Made by a program: the position numbers and the translations under genes. From positions 124,001 through 188,000 of the forward strand of contig NZ_PYBV01000021.1 in NCBI RefSeq assembly GCF_003205615.1: a stretch of 64,000 nt of DNA, read 5' to 3'. A model generated the notes under the pieces. It made no database searches and was not told the origin of the DNA. It worked only from the letters and a program-made list of their open reading frames with translations. Positions 41,093 through 49,854 of this stretch are shown in pieces. Numbering within the stretch: the first letter of the stretch is position 1; the number at the start of each line of letters is the position of its first letter. The stretch comes from Micromonospora arborensis (GTDB taxonomy: Bacteria > Actinomycetota > Actinomycetes > Mycobacteriales > Micromonosporaceae).

Positions 41093-43563
41093 CGACCGGA
41101 CAACCCGGGACCGGTAAGGCCCGGCCCGCCACCGCCCAGGCGGATGCCGAGATCCAACCTGCCACCGCAGCCGCGACGGGCACCTCCGCCCACCCGGCCC
41201 GCACCTCCGACAAGGCCTCTGCGGCGCCGACGCCAGAGAGCAGCGCGCACCGCCCGGGACGGACCGACGGTACGACGACCGGAGCCGCCACCAACGGCAG
41301 GCCCCACGGCGCCAGCGCCGCAACCAGCGCCAACGAGCCCCGCGCCGCGAAGAGCGATGTGGCCGAAGACGGCGACACGTCGAAGGACGACGCGGCAGCC
41401 AAGGCCAGCGACGCAGCCCTCGGCCGACGTGACCGAGGTCGTGGCCGCACATGGCGCTGGTGGGCCAAGAACAGCAAGACGGCAAAGGCCGGCGACGCAA
41501 CCGAGAACGGCGACGCAACCGAGAACGGCGACGCAGCCAAAGACGGCGACGCAACAAAAAGCGGCGACACGGCGAAGGCCGGCGAGACAGCCAAGGTCCG
41601 CGACACGGCCAAGAACAGCGAGACAGTCAAGGCCGGCAGCACCAAGAGCGACGCCGACAAGGCCACTGACCCGGCCAAGGACGGTGGCACGAAGGACGAT
41701 GCGACCAAGAACGGCGGCGCGGCCAGTGCCGAGAAGGTCGGCGACGCCGACGCCCCGGTTAAGGTCGACGGCGAGTCGAAGCCGGTCGCCGCGGATCGGT
41801 GGGAGGCGTTCGCTTCCGCTCCGGAGCCGAAGCCGTCCATCTTCAGCCGGGCGGGCGGGGCCGTCGGCCGGTTCCTGATCCACGAGTGGACCCTGGCCAG
41901 CCTCGGCGCGCTGGTACTGGCCGTGCTGATGACCTGGCCGACGCTGCGCTACCCGCGTTACACACTCCCACAGGACTACTGGGACCCGAGCCTGCAGGCC
42001 TGGCAGATGGCCTGGTCCGGGCACATCCTGCTGGCCGACCCGGCGCACTTGTGGCAGTCCAACACGTTCTTCCCCGAGCTGTGGAGCTTCGCGTTCTCCG
42101 ACACACTGCTCGGGTACGCCCCGGCCGGGATGCTCGGCAGCGGCCCCGAGGACGCGGTGCTGCGCTACAACATCATGTTCGTGCTGGCGCATGCGCTCGC
42201 CACGCTCGGGGCGTACGCGCTGGCTCGACAGCTCGGGGCCGGCCGAATCGGCGCCGCCGTCGCTGGCGTCAGCTACACCTATGCGCCGTGGTTGTTGGCC
42301 CAGGCCGGGCACCTGCACGTGCTTTCCAACGGCGGGATTCCGCTGGCGCTGGCGATGTTGGCGCGGGGGCACGGCTGGTCACTGCGGCACGGTTACCGGC
42401 CGGAACGCCGGCACGACGGTTGGATCTACGCCGGTTGGCTGGTGGCGGCCTGGCAGCTCAGCCTCGGCTTCGGCATCGGGCTTCCGTTCGCGTACCTCCT
42501 GGGCGTCGCGGTCGTGGTCGCCGTCATCCTCTTCTTCGTGCGGCGGCTGCGCACCCGCCAGGCTGTGCCGTTCGGTCGCCGGTTGCTCGTCGCCGACCTG
42601 CTCGGCGGATTGTTCTTCGCCGGTGTGGGTCTGCTGATGGCGTTCCCGTTCTTCAAGGTGACCGAGCTGCACCCGTACGCCGAACGCACCATCCGCGACA
42701 TCAGCATCTTCTCGCCGCCGGCGTCGGGTTTCGTGACCGCGCCCGCCGAGTCACGGATCTGGGGTGGACTCCACGAGGGTGCCCGCGCGGCGCTGCCGTG
42801 GCACCCGGAGATGACCCTGTTGCCGGGCTTCGTGCTCTACGCGCTCGCCCTGGGTGGGCTGTTCTTCTCGGTCTGGCGGCTGCGGCACCGACTGCTGCTG
42901 CTCGCCGGGGTGCTGGTGACGATGGTCTTCGCGATGGGCACGCGCTTCTTCGACGGCACGTTCACCTACGTGCCGCTCTTCGAGCACGTGCCGGGCTGGA
43001 GTGCGCTGCGTACCCCTGGTCGGTTGATGCTCTGGACCACGTTGCTGCTCGGCCTGCTCGCGGCGGGCGCGGTCACCGCGCTCACCGACCGGGTCCGTGA
43101 GTTGACCGCGCAGCGGATCCCGTCGTGGCCGGGGCCGTGGCTGCGGACAGCCACCCTGCTGCCGCTGCTGCTGGTCACCCTGGAGGGCCTGAACACCACT
43201 CCGCACCCGGTGGTGCCGACCCAGCCCGCCGCGATGCGCTCGGCGGAGGGGCCCCTGCTCGTGCTGCCCAGCAACCAGAGCCTGGACCAGCACGTGATGC
43301 TCTGGTCGACCAGCGGGTTCCCCGATGTGGTCAACGGCGGTAGCGGCTTCACTCCGCGCCAGCTCGACGACGTCCGTCGGGTGAGCCAGTCGTTCCCCAG
43401 CCAGACAAGCATCGACTACCTGCGCACGCTCGGCGTCCGCACTGTGGTGTTGCTGCGCGGGGAGGTGGCGGGCACGCCGTGGGAGATCAGCATCGACGCA
43501 CCGGTCGATTCGCTCGGCATCACCCGTCAGGAAGTCGGCTCCGCCGTGGTTTACCGGCTGTGA
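41089..43563 (+). CDS. Polytopic membrane protein with repetitive lysine/aspartate-rich N-terminus
   Basis: The 824-residue protein has about 265 N-terminal residues of low complexity. They include a degenerate seven-residue repeat of the GDATENG / GDAAKDG type (about 130-190). Ten or so membrane helices follow, starting near residue 268 (WTLASLGALVLAVLMTW). The first external loop has TLPQDYWDPSLQAWQMAW and LWQSNTFFPELWSFAFSD. The region resembles GT-C type glycosyltransferases or their relatives found across actinobacteria, but I cannot name a substrate. The C-terminal part is a soluble beta-rich domain (about 690-824). It starts within the nfo stop. Confidence 0.75.
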   Translation: MTTGQPGTGKARPATAQADAEIQPATAAATGTSAHPARTSDKASAAPTPESSAHRPGRTDGTTTGAATNGRPHGASAATSANEPRAAKSDVAEDGDTSKDDAAAKASDAALGRRDRGRGRTWRWWAKNSKTAKAGDATENGDATENGDAAKDGDATKSGDTAKAGETAKVRDTAKNSETVKAGSTKSDADKATDPAKDGGTKDDATKNGGAASAEKVGDADAPVKVDGESKPVAADRWEAFASAPEPKPSIFSRAGGAVGRFLIHEWTLASLGALVLAVLMTWPTLRYPRYTLPQDYWDPSLQAWQMAWSGHILLADPAHLWQSNTFFPELWSFAFSDTLLGYAPAGMLGSGPEDAVLRYNIMFVLAHALATLGAYALARQLGAGRIGAAVAGVSYTYAPWLLAQAGHLHVLSNGGIPLALAMLARGHGWSLRHGYRPERRHDGWIYAGWLVAAWQLSLGFGIGLPFAYLLGVAVVVAVILFFVRRLRTRQAVPFGRRLLVADLLGGLFFAGVGLLMAFPFFKVTELHPYAERTIRDISIFSPPASGFVTAPAESRIWGGLHEGARAALPWHPEMTLLPGFVLYALALGGLFFSVWRLRHRLLLLAGVLVTMVFAMGTRFFDGTFTYVPLFEHVPGWSALRTPGRLMLWTTLLLGLLAAGAVTALTDRVRELTAQRIPSWPGPWLRTATLLPLLLVTLEGLNTTPHPVVPTQPAAMRSAEGPLLVLPSNQSLDQHVMLWSTSGFPDVVNGGSGFTPRQLDDVRRVSQSFPSQTSIDYLRTLGVRTVVLLRGEVAGTPWEISIDAPVDSLGITRQEVGSAVVYRL

Positions 43564-43582
43564 CGTGGTTGTTGTTTAGGGC

Positions 43583-43845
43583 GGGTTTGCGGGGGAGCCC
43601 ACCCGGCTCCGGGCGGTCAGGCTTGATCCCTGCGCCGGGCGGGCTCCCCCGCAAACCCTGACGACAGCAAGCCACGCGAATCCTTGCGGACCAAGGCTTG
43701 AACCCCACGCCGGGCGGGCTCCCCCGCAAACCCTGACGACAGCAAGCCACGCCAATCCTTGCGGACCAAGGCTTGAACCCCACGCCGGGCGGGCTCCCCC
43801 GCAAACCCTGACGACAGCAAGCCGCGTGAATCCTTGCGGGTCAGG
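43583..43845. repeat. Three 75-bp tandem repeats plus an inverted partial copy
   Basis: A 75-base unit starting GCTTGA starts at 43621, 43696 and 43771. The copies are nearly identical, and the third runs into the stop of the minus-strand glycosyltransferase. Each unit contains GGGCTCCCCCGCAAACCC, and the reverse complement of that 18-mer occurs once at 43583-43600, just after the plus-strand gene. The array fills the gap between two convergent genes and can fold into alternative hairpins. It may serve as a terminator region; the copy number may vary between strains. Confidence 0.9.
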
Positions 43846-45346
43846 TGGTGGCGGGCTCGGGTTGGGGTTCGGGTTTTGGTTCTCGGATGCGCCAGCGGTC
43901 CAGCCAGGGGGCGTCGGGGGCGCCGTCGAGCACGCCGCCGTCCGGGTCGTCCGGATAGGTGGCCCGCACCGCGTCCCGCTCGGGGTGCAGGATCTCCTTG
44001 ACGACAAACACGCAGAGCACCACCACGGTGGTCAGCCGCAGCGTCGAGGCCAGCACGAACACCCCCTCCGGGAAGACCGGACGGCTGGTCGCCGCGCCGA
44101 GCAGCTCACCGTAGAAGGCGACGAAGTAGCAGACCTCGGCGATCTGCCAGGCCAGGAACGCACCCCACTTCGGTCGGGCCAGCACCACCAGCGGCAGCAG
44201 CCACAGCACGAACTGCTGCGACCAGACCTTGCTGAAGATGAGGAACGCCGCAACCACCAGGAACGCGAGCTGGCCCAGCCGCGGTCGGCGCGGCGCCCGC
44301 AACGCCAGCACCGCCACACCGAGACAGGCCAACCCGAACAGCACGTACGAGAGGGTGTTGAGGGTGGGGATGTTCGCGTTCAGCCACTCGAACGGGCCGA
44401 GTCGGGCGGGGTCGTTGCCGACCTTGCCGTCCAGGTAGCGCCCGATGTACCAGAGCGTGCCCCAGTCGATCGGCCGGGTGGTGTTCAGCTCGAAGAACCG
44501 GTCCCAGTTGTCCGGGTACGCCCGCGCGGCGGGCAGGTTCACCAGCACCACCGCGGCGATCGCCGTACCCGTGGCGACGAGCGCGGCGCGGAGCCGGTCG
44601 GCGCGCAGCGCCAGCACGAGGATCGGCCCGAGCAGGAACAGCGGCCACAGCTTCGCCGCACCGGCCAGTCCAAGCAGTACGCCGGCCGTCGCTGGTCGTT
44701 TTCGGGCCCAGGCCAGCAGGCCGAAGGCGGCCAGCCCGATGGCGAGCAGGTCCCAGTTGACGGTGGCGGTGAGCACCAGCGCCGGGGCGAGCGCGAACAA
44801 CGCGGCGTCCCAGGGTCGTCGGCGGCGCAGCGCCAGGATCACCGCCACAGTGGCCACCGCGAGCGCGCCCAGCACCAGCGCGTTGAGGTTGTAGAACCAC
44901 TGGCCCTGGTTGATGCTCGGGTCGCCGTCACCGATGGCGTGCACCGGCAGGCCCAGCGCGCCCATGAAGTAGCCGGTCAGCACCGGGTACTCGACCGGGT
45001 GGTCGCGGTAGGGCACCTTGCCCTCGTTGAGTCCCTCGGCGTAGTAGAGGGCGAGGACGTCGGTGTAGCAGAACCGGGTGTACTGGACGTTGTTCTGCCA
45101 GGCGCCGTCCTGGCAGGGCGACTTCTGCACCCAGTGCAGCGCGAGGGTGAGGCAGGCCAGGGCCAGCACGATTCGGACGGCAGTCCAGAAGCGCCGCTCC
45201 TGGCCGGCCGGCCGGTCCAGCGCGGTCGCGTGCTCGCCCAGCGGGCCGCCGATCGCGCCAGAGATGCCGCGGACGAACCCATCGGAGCGGGACGGGTGGT
45301 CGGTGGTTCCGGCTTCGTCGATGCCGGGCGTCGACTGGGTGCTCAT
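43841..45346 (-). CDS. GT87 family membrane glycosyltransferase
   Basis: The 501-residue protein has about ten to twelve hydrophobic helices. The GT87-type first loop is RFCYTDVLALYYAEGLNEG, followed by PYRDHPVEYPVLTGYF. NWDLLAIGLAAFGLLAW, AAKLWPLFLLGPILVL and FSKVWSQQFVLWLLPLVV are also typical. The last residues are a PKPEPQPEP tail. From memory, the gene beside ponA1 in Mycobacterium tuberculosis (Rv0051) is of the same type, so its presence after the PBP here is conserved. It may glycosylate cell-envelope polymers. It starts 127 bases after the PBP stop. Confidence 0.87.
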   Translation of the reverse strand: MSTQSTPGIDEAGTTDHPSRSDGFVRGISGAIGGPLGEHATALDRPAGQERRFWTAVRIVLALACLTLALHWVQKSPCQDGAWQNNVQYTRFCYTDVLALYYAEGLNEGKVPYRDHPVEYPVLTGYFMGALGLPVHAIGDGDPSINQGQWFYNLNALVLGALAVATVAVILALRRRRPWDAALFALAPALVLTATVNWDLLAIGLAAFGLLAWARKRPATAGVLLGLAGAAKLWPLFLLGPILVLALRADRLRAALVATGTAIAAVVLVNLPAARAYPDNWDRFFELNTTRPIDWGTLWYIGRYLDGKVGNDPARLGPFEWLNANIPTLNTLSYVLFGLACLGVAVLALRAPRRPRLGQLAFLVVAAFLIFSKVWSQQFVLWLLPLVVLARPKWGAFLAWQIAEVCYFVAFYGELLGAATSRPVFPEGVFVLASTLRLTTVVVLCVFVVKEILHPERDAVRATYPDDPDGGVLDGAPDAPWLDRWRIREPKPEPQPEPATT

Positions 45347-45472
45347 GAAGAGGCATCCTGCCGTACGACAGGGGTGTCCGTCCCGTCCCGGCGCGGAGAT
45401 ACCGGTAGGAAAACGCCGCCGCCGGCCGGGACAGGTCGTCCGGCCAGCGGCGGCGTGATGCGGTGGTGCGGG

Positions 45473-48370
45473 TCAGTCCCGGTTGGGTGGCAGGCTGGGC
45501 AGCACACCACCGCCACCGCCACCTGTCCCGGGTCCACCGGGATTGTTCGGGTTGTTGCCGCCCTGGTTACCGCCCTGGTTACCGCCCGGGGGGCCACCGG
45601 GGGTGCCCTGGCAGAACGGGTTGGTCAGCGGGTCGCAGGGCGGCGGCGGGCCGCCCGGGAAGATCGGTGGTGGCGGCGCCTTCTTCTCCTCGCCGTTGCC
45701 CTTCGTGACGTCACCCTCACCGGTGGGGTTGGGCAGGGGGATCTCCTCCTGGCCCTTCAGGGCGGTGTTCATGAACTTCTCCCAGATCGGGCCGGGAAGG
45801 TTCGAGCCGCCGACGTCCTTGCCGCCGGTGAGCCGGATCTGCGGCTTGTTTATGTCGCGGCTGCCCACCCACACCGCGGTGGCGATCTGCGGGGTGTAGC
45901 CGACCGTCCAGGCGTGCGAGTTGTCCTTGTCGTCGTACTCCCAGGTGCCGGTCTTGGCGGCGGCCTGGCGGCCGTCTTCCAGGGAGATGTCGTTGGGGCG
46001 GGGGATCTGCTTCAGGACGCCGGTGACCTCGTCGGTGATCTTCTTGGGGATCCGCTGGTCCGGCTTGATGCGCTCGCTGCCGACCACCTTCCACTTGCCG
46101 GTGTCCTTGTCCTGCTGCTCCACCTTGACGACGAAGTGGGCCTTGATGTATTTGCCGTCGTTGGCGAACGTGGCCATGGCGTTGGCGTGGTCGAACACGG
46201 TGATCGGGTACTTGCCGAAACCGGTGTAGTTGTCGAACGGGTTCGGCCCCTTCTTCGACAGGTCGAAGGCCACCCGCGGGTCGACGCCCCACATGGTGGT
46301 CACGCCGGCCTTCCTCGCCATGTCGACCACCTTCTCGGCGCCGATCTCCTTGGTGACCCAGTAGAAGGGCACGTTGTACGACTGGACCGTCGACTCTTCG
46401 AGGGTGCACCACTTGCCGCACTTGAGGTTGGTGCGGTTTGCGTTTCCGATAGCCACCGAAGAGCCCTCCGGCTTGTACGGCGTCGGATCCCAGTGCGACT
46501 TGATCGAGATGCCAGCCTCGATCGCGGCGGCCAGGGTGTACACCTTCATCGACGAGCCCGGCTGGTGCCCACCGACCAGGTCGCCGTTCTCGTCGATGTT
46601 CTTGCCGGCGTAGTCGAAGTCGGCGCCGCTGTCACCGCCGTAGTAGGCCAGCACGCGACCCTTCGAGGGGTCGATCGAGACCACCGCAGCCATCAGGTTC
46701 TTCGGCTGCGTGTAAAGCAACGAACCCTTCTTCGACTGCATCGCGATGTTCTCGGCGGCGGTCTGCAGCTTCGGGTCGATCGTGGTGGTGATCCGGTAGC
46801 CGTCGTCCCGCAGCGCGTCCACGCAGCTCTTCTTGCCCGCCGCGCCGCTTTCGGAGCAGAGGCCCATCGTGTCCATCTCTTGGCGGACGTAGTTGATGAC
46901 GTTGCCGCGCGGGCTGTCGACACCGAACCCGTTCCCGCCCTTTTTCGGCGCCAGCACCTTGGGGTACTCGGTCGGCGCCGCGGGCTGGTTGGGGGCGTCG
47001 ACCCAGCCTTCCTTCTTCATGCCGTCGATGACGTAGTCCCACCGCGACTTCGCGTCGGTCGGGTTGACGGCGGGGTCGAAGCCCCGGTGGGTCTCGCTCG
47101 GCTGCGGCTGCTTGATGACCGCCGCGAGCACCGCACCCTCGCCCACGCTCAGGTCCTTCGCCGCCTTGCCGAAGTACGTCTGCGCCGCGGCTTCGATGCC
47201 GTAGGCGCCCCGTCCGAAGTAGATGACGTTGAGGTAGTGCTGCATGATCTCCGGCTTGCTGTACGCGTCGTTCAGCTTGGAGGCGAGGATGGCCTCCTTC
47301 ACCTTCCGGCCGTACGTGTCGTCCTGGAGATTCTCGAACGCGTTGCGGGCGTACTGCTGGGTGATGGTCGAGGCACCCTGCTTGTCACCACCGGAGATGT
47401 TGTTCCATCCGGCCCGGACGATGCCCTTGTAGTCGACGCCCGAGTGCCGGTAGAAGTTCCGGTCCTCGGCTGCCGCCACGGCATGCTGCACGTGCTCCGG
47501 GATCTGGTTGATGGTGACGAAGGTGCGGTTCTCGCTGCCCAGCTTGGCCAACTGGGTCTTGCCGTCCTTGGCGTACACGGTGGTGGACAGCGGCAACGGC
47601 AACTCGTTGGGCATGACCACGTTGGTCGAGTAGTAGGTGAACCCGACCACGCCGATGCCGGCGAGCATGATGAAGACCGCGACCCCGGCGATCAGCAGGT
47701 TCATCCGCTTGCGCTTCTTCGCCCGCGCCGCAGCCGAGCCGCCCGCACCACGACCGCCTCGACCTGGGCCGCCCGGCCCACCCGGACCGTTGGGCCCACC
47801 CGGGCCACCCGGGCCACCGGAGGTTGGAGAGACGCTCGCCCGGGCGACCGCGGCCCGGCCACCCACTGACGCGGAGCCGACGCTGGCCCGGCCACCCACT
47901 GACGCGGAGCCGACGCTGGCCCGGCCCGCCGAAGCGGTGCCGACAGAGGCGGCACCCACTGCCGCGGCACCGACCACGGCCCGACCTGCCGGTGCTCCCG
48001 GCGCCGGGGACACGGGTACCGAGGCCCGGCCCGCGCCGGCGCGACCGGCGGCCACACCCGGTGCCGGCGACACCGGCACCGACGCCCGGCCCGGGGCTGC
48101 CGAACCCACCGAGGCGGATCCGGCCGCTGCGGTGCCACGCGACGGCACCGAGGCTGAACCGCCCACCGAGGCCCGCCCACCGGCGGCCCGTGGCGTCACC
48201 GAGGCACGGCCCGGGGTTGCCGCGCCGCCTTCCGAAGCCGACCAGCCACTCCCGCGGGAGTCACCGCCGGGTCGGCGGGACGCGTCGTTCGCTCCCGACC
48301 CGGGGTCGCCGTCCGCGCCCGGGTACTGGGCCCGTCCGCGCGCAGAACTGGGATCGCCGTACGAGTTCAT
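45473..48370 (-). CDS. ponA: Class A penicillin-binding protein (transglycosylase/transpeptidase)
   Basis: The 965-residue bifunctional peptidoglycan synthase has a roughly 220-residue cytoplasmic N-terminus made of Ala/Ser/Gly/Val/Arg repeats (RASVGSASVGG pattern). One membrane helix (about 224-248) follows. The GT51 domain has AAEDRNFYRHSGVDYKGIV near 300 and GASTITQQYARN. The transpeptidase has the nucleophile motif SSMK (about 607), SYN (about 663) and KTGT (about 806). The C-terminus is a Pro/Gly/Asn-rich tail. It lies between the DUF5318 and GT87 genes, as ponA1 does in mycobacteria. The gene symbol follows that context. Confidence 0.95.
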   Translation of the reverse strand: MNSYGDPSSARGRAQYPGADGDPGSGANDASRRPGGDSRGSGWSASEGGAATPGRASVTPRAAGGRASVGGSASVPSRGTAAAGSASVGSAAPGRASVPVSPAPGVAAGRAGAGRASVPVSPAPGAPAGRAVVGAAAVGAASVGTASAGRASVGSASVGGRASVGSASVGGRAAVARASVSPTSGGPGGPGGPNGPGGPGGPGRGGRGAGGSAAARAKKRKRMNLLIAGVAVFIMLAGIGVVGFTYYSTNVVMPNELPLPLSTTVYAKDGKTQLAKLGSENRTFVTINQIPEHVQHAVAAAEDRNFYRHSGVDYKGIVRAGWNNISGGDKQGASTITQQYARNAFENLQDDTYGRKVKEAILASKLNDAYSKPEIMQHYLNVIYFGRGAYGIEAAAQTYFGKAAKDLSVGEGAVLAAVIKQPQPSETHRGFDPAVNPTDAKSRWDYVIDGMKKEGWVDAPNQPAAPTEYPKVLAPKKGGNGFGVDSPRGNVINYVRQEMDTMGLCSESGAAGKKSCVDALRDDGYRITTTIDPKLQTAAENIAMQSKKGSLLYTQPKNLMAAVVSIDPSKGRVLAYYGGDSGADFDYAGKNIDENGDLVGGHQPGSSMKVYTLAAAIEAGISIKSHWDPTPYKPEGSSVAIGNANRTNLKCGKWCTLEESTVQSYNVPFYWVTKEIGAEKVVDMARKAGVTTMWGVDPRVAFDLSKKGPNPFDNYTGFGKYPITVFDHANAMATFANDGKYIKAHFVVKVEQQDKDTGKWKVVGSERIKPDQRIPKKITDEVTGVLKQIPRPNDISLEDGRQAAAKTGTWEYDDKDNSHAWTVGYTPQIATAVWVGSRDINKPQIRLTGGKDVGGSNLPGPIWEKFMNTALKGQEEIPLPNPTGEGDVTKGNGEEKKAPPPPIFPGGPPPPCDPLTNPFCQGTPGGPPGGNQGGNQGGNNPNNPGGPGTGGGGGGVLPSLPPNRD

Positions 48371-48567
48371 TCCTCACACCCTGCCGGTCGCGGTGGGGCG
48401 CGACTGCGCCGCCACCGGGTTGCCGTGAGTTGCTTCACCCGGGACACCGGCACGGGGGTGCCGCTTCACCGAGGTCATTGCCGTACCAAACGGGCCAATC
48501 GGACCAACGAGCGGTTGGTCGTCCCGGGTTTCGTCGATGGCCCCGGGGCCGGTCCAACCAGCTGTGA

Positions 48568-49017
48568 TCACCGTTGCGCCTCTCGCCTCCGCCGACCCGC
48601 ACCTTCGGCGGCAGCAACGTCCTGCTCGCCGGTGCCGTCGCTGTCGCCGGTCAGACCGTCCCGGCCGAGCAGGTACTGCTCGACGAGATGGTTCCAGTCA
48701 CAGCCGAGGCACACCTCCACCACGAAGACCTGGAACTCACGCAGCGTCATCGCCAGCACGGGTAGCTCGGTCAGTGTCCGGGCCTGCCCGGCGGACTGCT
48801 TGAGCTCGTCACCGTAAATGTAGTGGACGAGCGTCAGGTTCTCGCTGCGGCAGATCGGGCAGCGCCGGTCGGTCGGTTCGCCGTGGAACCGAGCGGCGTT
48901 CTTCAGGTACGGCGACGCGTCGCAGACGTCGTACGTGCCGACCCGGCCGGCCAGGAGCTCACGCAGCACTGCTCGCTTCTGAAGCGAGTAGTCGACGACC
49001 TGGCGCTGCGTACGCAT
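48568..49017 (-). CDS. DUF5318 family protein
   Basis: This 149-residue protein begins MRTQRQVVDYSLQKRAVLRE. It has two zinc-site-like pairs, RRCPICRSENL and VCLGCDWNHL, and ends in a charged disordered tail. The actinobacterial DUF5318 family has this layout, and its gene is next to ponA1 in M. tuberculosis (Rv0049, from memory). The function is unknown; position suggests a link to peptidoglycan synthesis. It lies 197 bases upstream of the PBP start on the same strand and is divergent from PadR. Confidence 0.85.
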   Translation of the reverse strand: MRTQRQVVDYSLQKRAVLRELLAGRVGTYDVCDASPYLKNAARFHGEPTDRRCPICRSENLTLVHYIYGDELKQSAGQARTLTELPVLAMTLREFQVFVVEVCLGCDWNHLVEQYLLGRDGLTGDSDGTGEQDVAAAEGAGRRRREAQR

Positions 49018-49124
49018 GCGGAGAAGGGTACGCGGTCCGGCCCGAGCAGGCGACCACGCTCACGATCCGTGACGAGAGCATCTCGGAGCGGGGGTTTGCC
49101 CTGGCCCGTGCGACCCGCTAACGT

Positions 49125-49149
49125 GCGATGTATCGGTCCGATACATCGC
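49125..49149. promoter_or_regulatory. Perfect 25-nt palindrome, probable PadR operator
   Basis: GCGATGTATCGG at 49125-49136 and its exact reverse complement at 49138-49149 are separated by one base. The centre is ATGTATCGGTCCGATACAT, close to the ATGT-ACAT pattern of PadR operators. It lies about 44 bases upstream of the padR-like gene, so autoregulation is likely, and ino1 downstream would be affected too. Confidence 0.75.
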
Positions 49150-49192
49150 GGCGGTTACCACTTCAGCCGGGAGGGTAAAGAGAGGGTGGCCA

Positions 49193-49831
49193 GTGCTTGA
49201 GTTCGCCATCCTCGGCCTCCTGCAGGAGTCTCCGATGCACGGCTATGAGCTGCGCAAGGAGTTGACCGCCAAACTCGGCGCGATCCGGGCGGCAATCAGC
49301 TACGGCTCGCTCTACCCGACCCTACGCAGGCTGCAGGCGGCGGGATGGATCACCGAAGCTGCTGAGACACCCGTCACCGCCGAGGAGGTTCCCGCGCTGA
49401 CCAGCCGACGAGGTCGGGTGGTCTACAAAATCACCGCGGAAGGCAAGGAACGCTTCGGCCAGCTGATCGCACAGGCCGGGCCCGAGACGTATGACGACAC
49501 GGGCTTCGGGGTGCACTTCGCGTTCTTCGCCCGGACCGACCAGGCGACCCGACTGCGCATTTTGGAGGGTCGCCGCCGCAAGATCGAGGAGCGTCGCGAA
49601 GGGCTTCGTGACGTGCTGGGCCGAGCGGCCGAGCGCCTCGACGCTTACACCCTGGAACTGCAGCGCCACGGCCTTGACGCCTGTGAGCGCGAGGTCCGCT
49701 GGCTGGAGGAGCTCATCGCCAACGAGCGCTCCGGCCGAGCCCCGACGGTCCCGAACATCGGGACAGCCGGCGGCCGACGAGAAGACAACAGCCCGCCTCC
49801 GCCTGGAGAGACCAGGAATGAGCGGCCGTGA
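49193..49831 (+). CDS. PadR family transcriptional regulator
   Basis: The 212-residue protein has the PadR winged helix at its start: LEFAILGLLQESPMHGYELR, SYGSLYPTLRRLQAAGWI, then a wing with GRVVYKITAEGKERF. The C-terminal Vir-like dimerisation domain follows (about 110-185), and the tail is disordered. PadR proteins usually repress transcription and release DNA on binding a small ligand. A perfect palindrome lies just upstream. The stop overlaps a GTG 27 bases before the ino1 ATG, so PadR and ino1 are probably one operon. M. tuberculosis has the same pair (Rv0047c, Rv0046c, from memory). The start is GTG 49193. Confidence 0.92.
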   Translation: MLEFAILGLLQESPMHGYELRKELTAKLGAIRAAISYGSLYPTLRRLQAAGWITEAAETPVTAEEVPALTSRRGRVVYKITAEGKERFGQLIAQAGPETYDDTGFGVHFAFFARTDQATRLRILEGRRRKIEERREGLRDVLGRAAERLDAYTLELQRHGLDACEREVRWLEELIANERSGRAPTVPNIGTAGGRREDNSPPPPGETRNERP

Positions 49832-49854
49832 CAGAAAAGAAGGAGGCAGACGCT

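Noticed and set aside
43621..43845. CRISPR array
   Set aside because: The 75-base units are repeated as a whole with no variable spacers, and no cas gene is present.
43576..44007. Minus-strand frame reading through the 75-bp repeats
   Set aside because: 75 is a multiple of three, so one frame stays open by arithmetic; it overlaps a real gene and has no domain or good start.
43826..47869. A 1347-codon plus-strand open frame
   Set aside because: It is the antisense of the GT87 and PBP genes, which have clear domains, and its product is Arg/Gly/Val-rich low-quality sequence.
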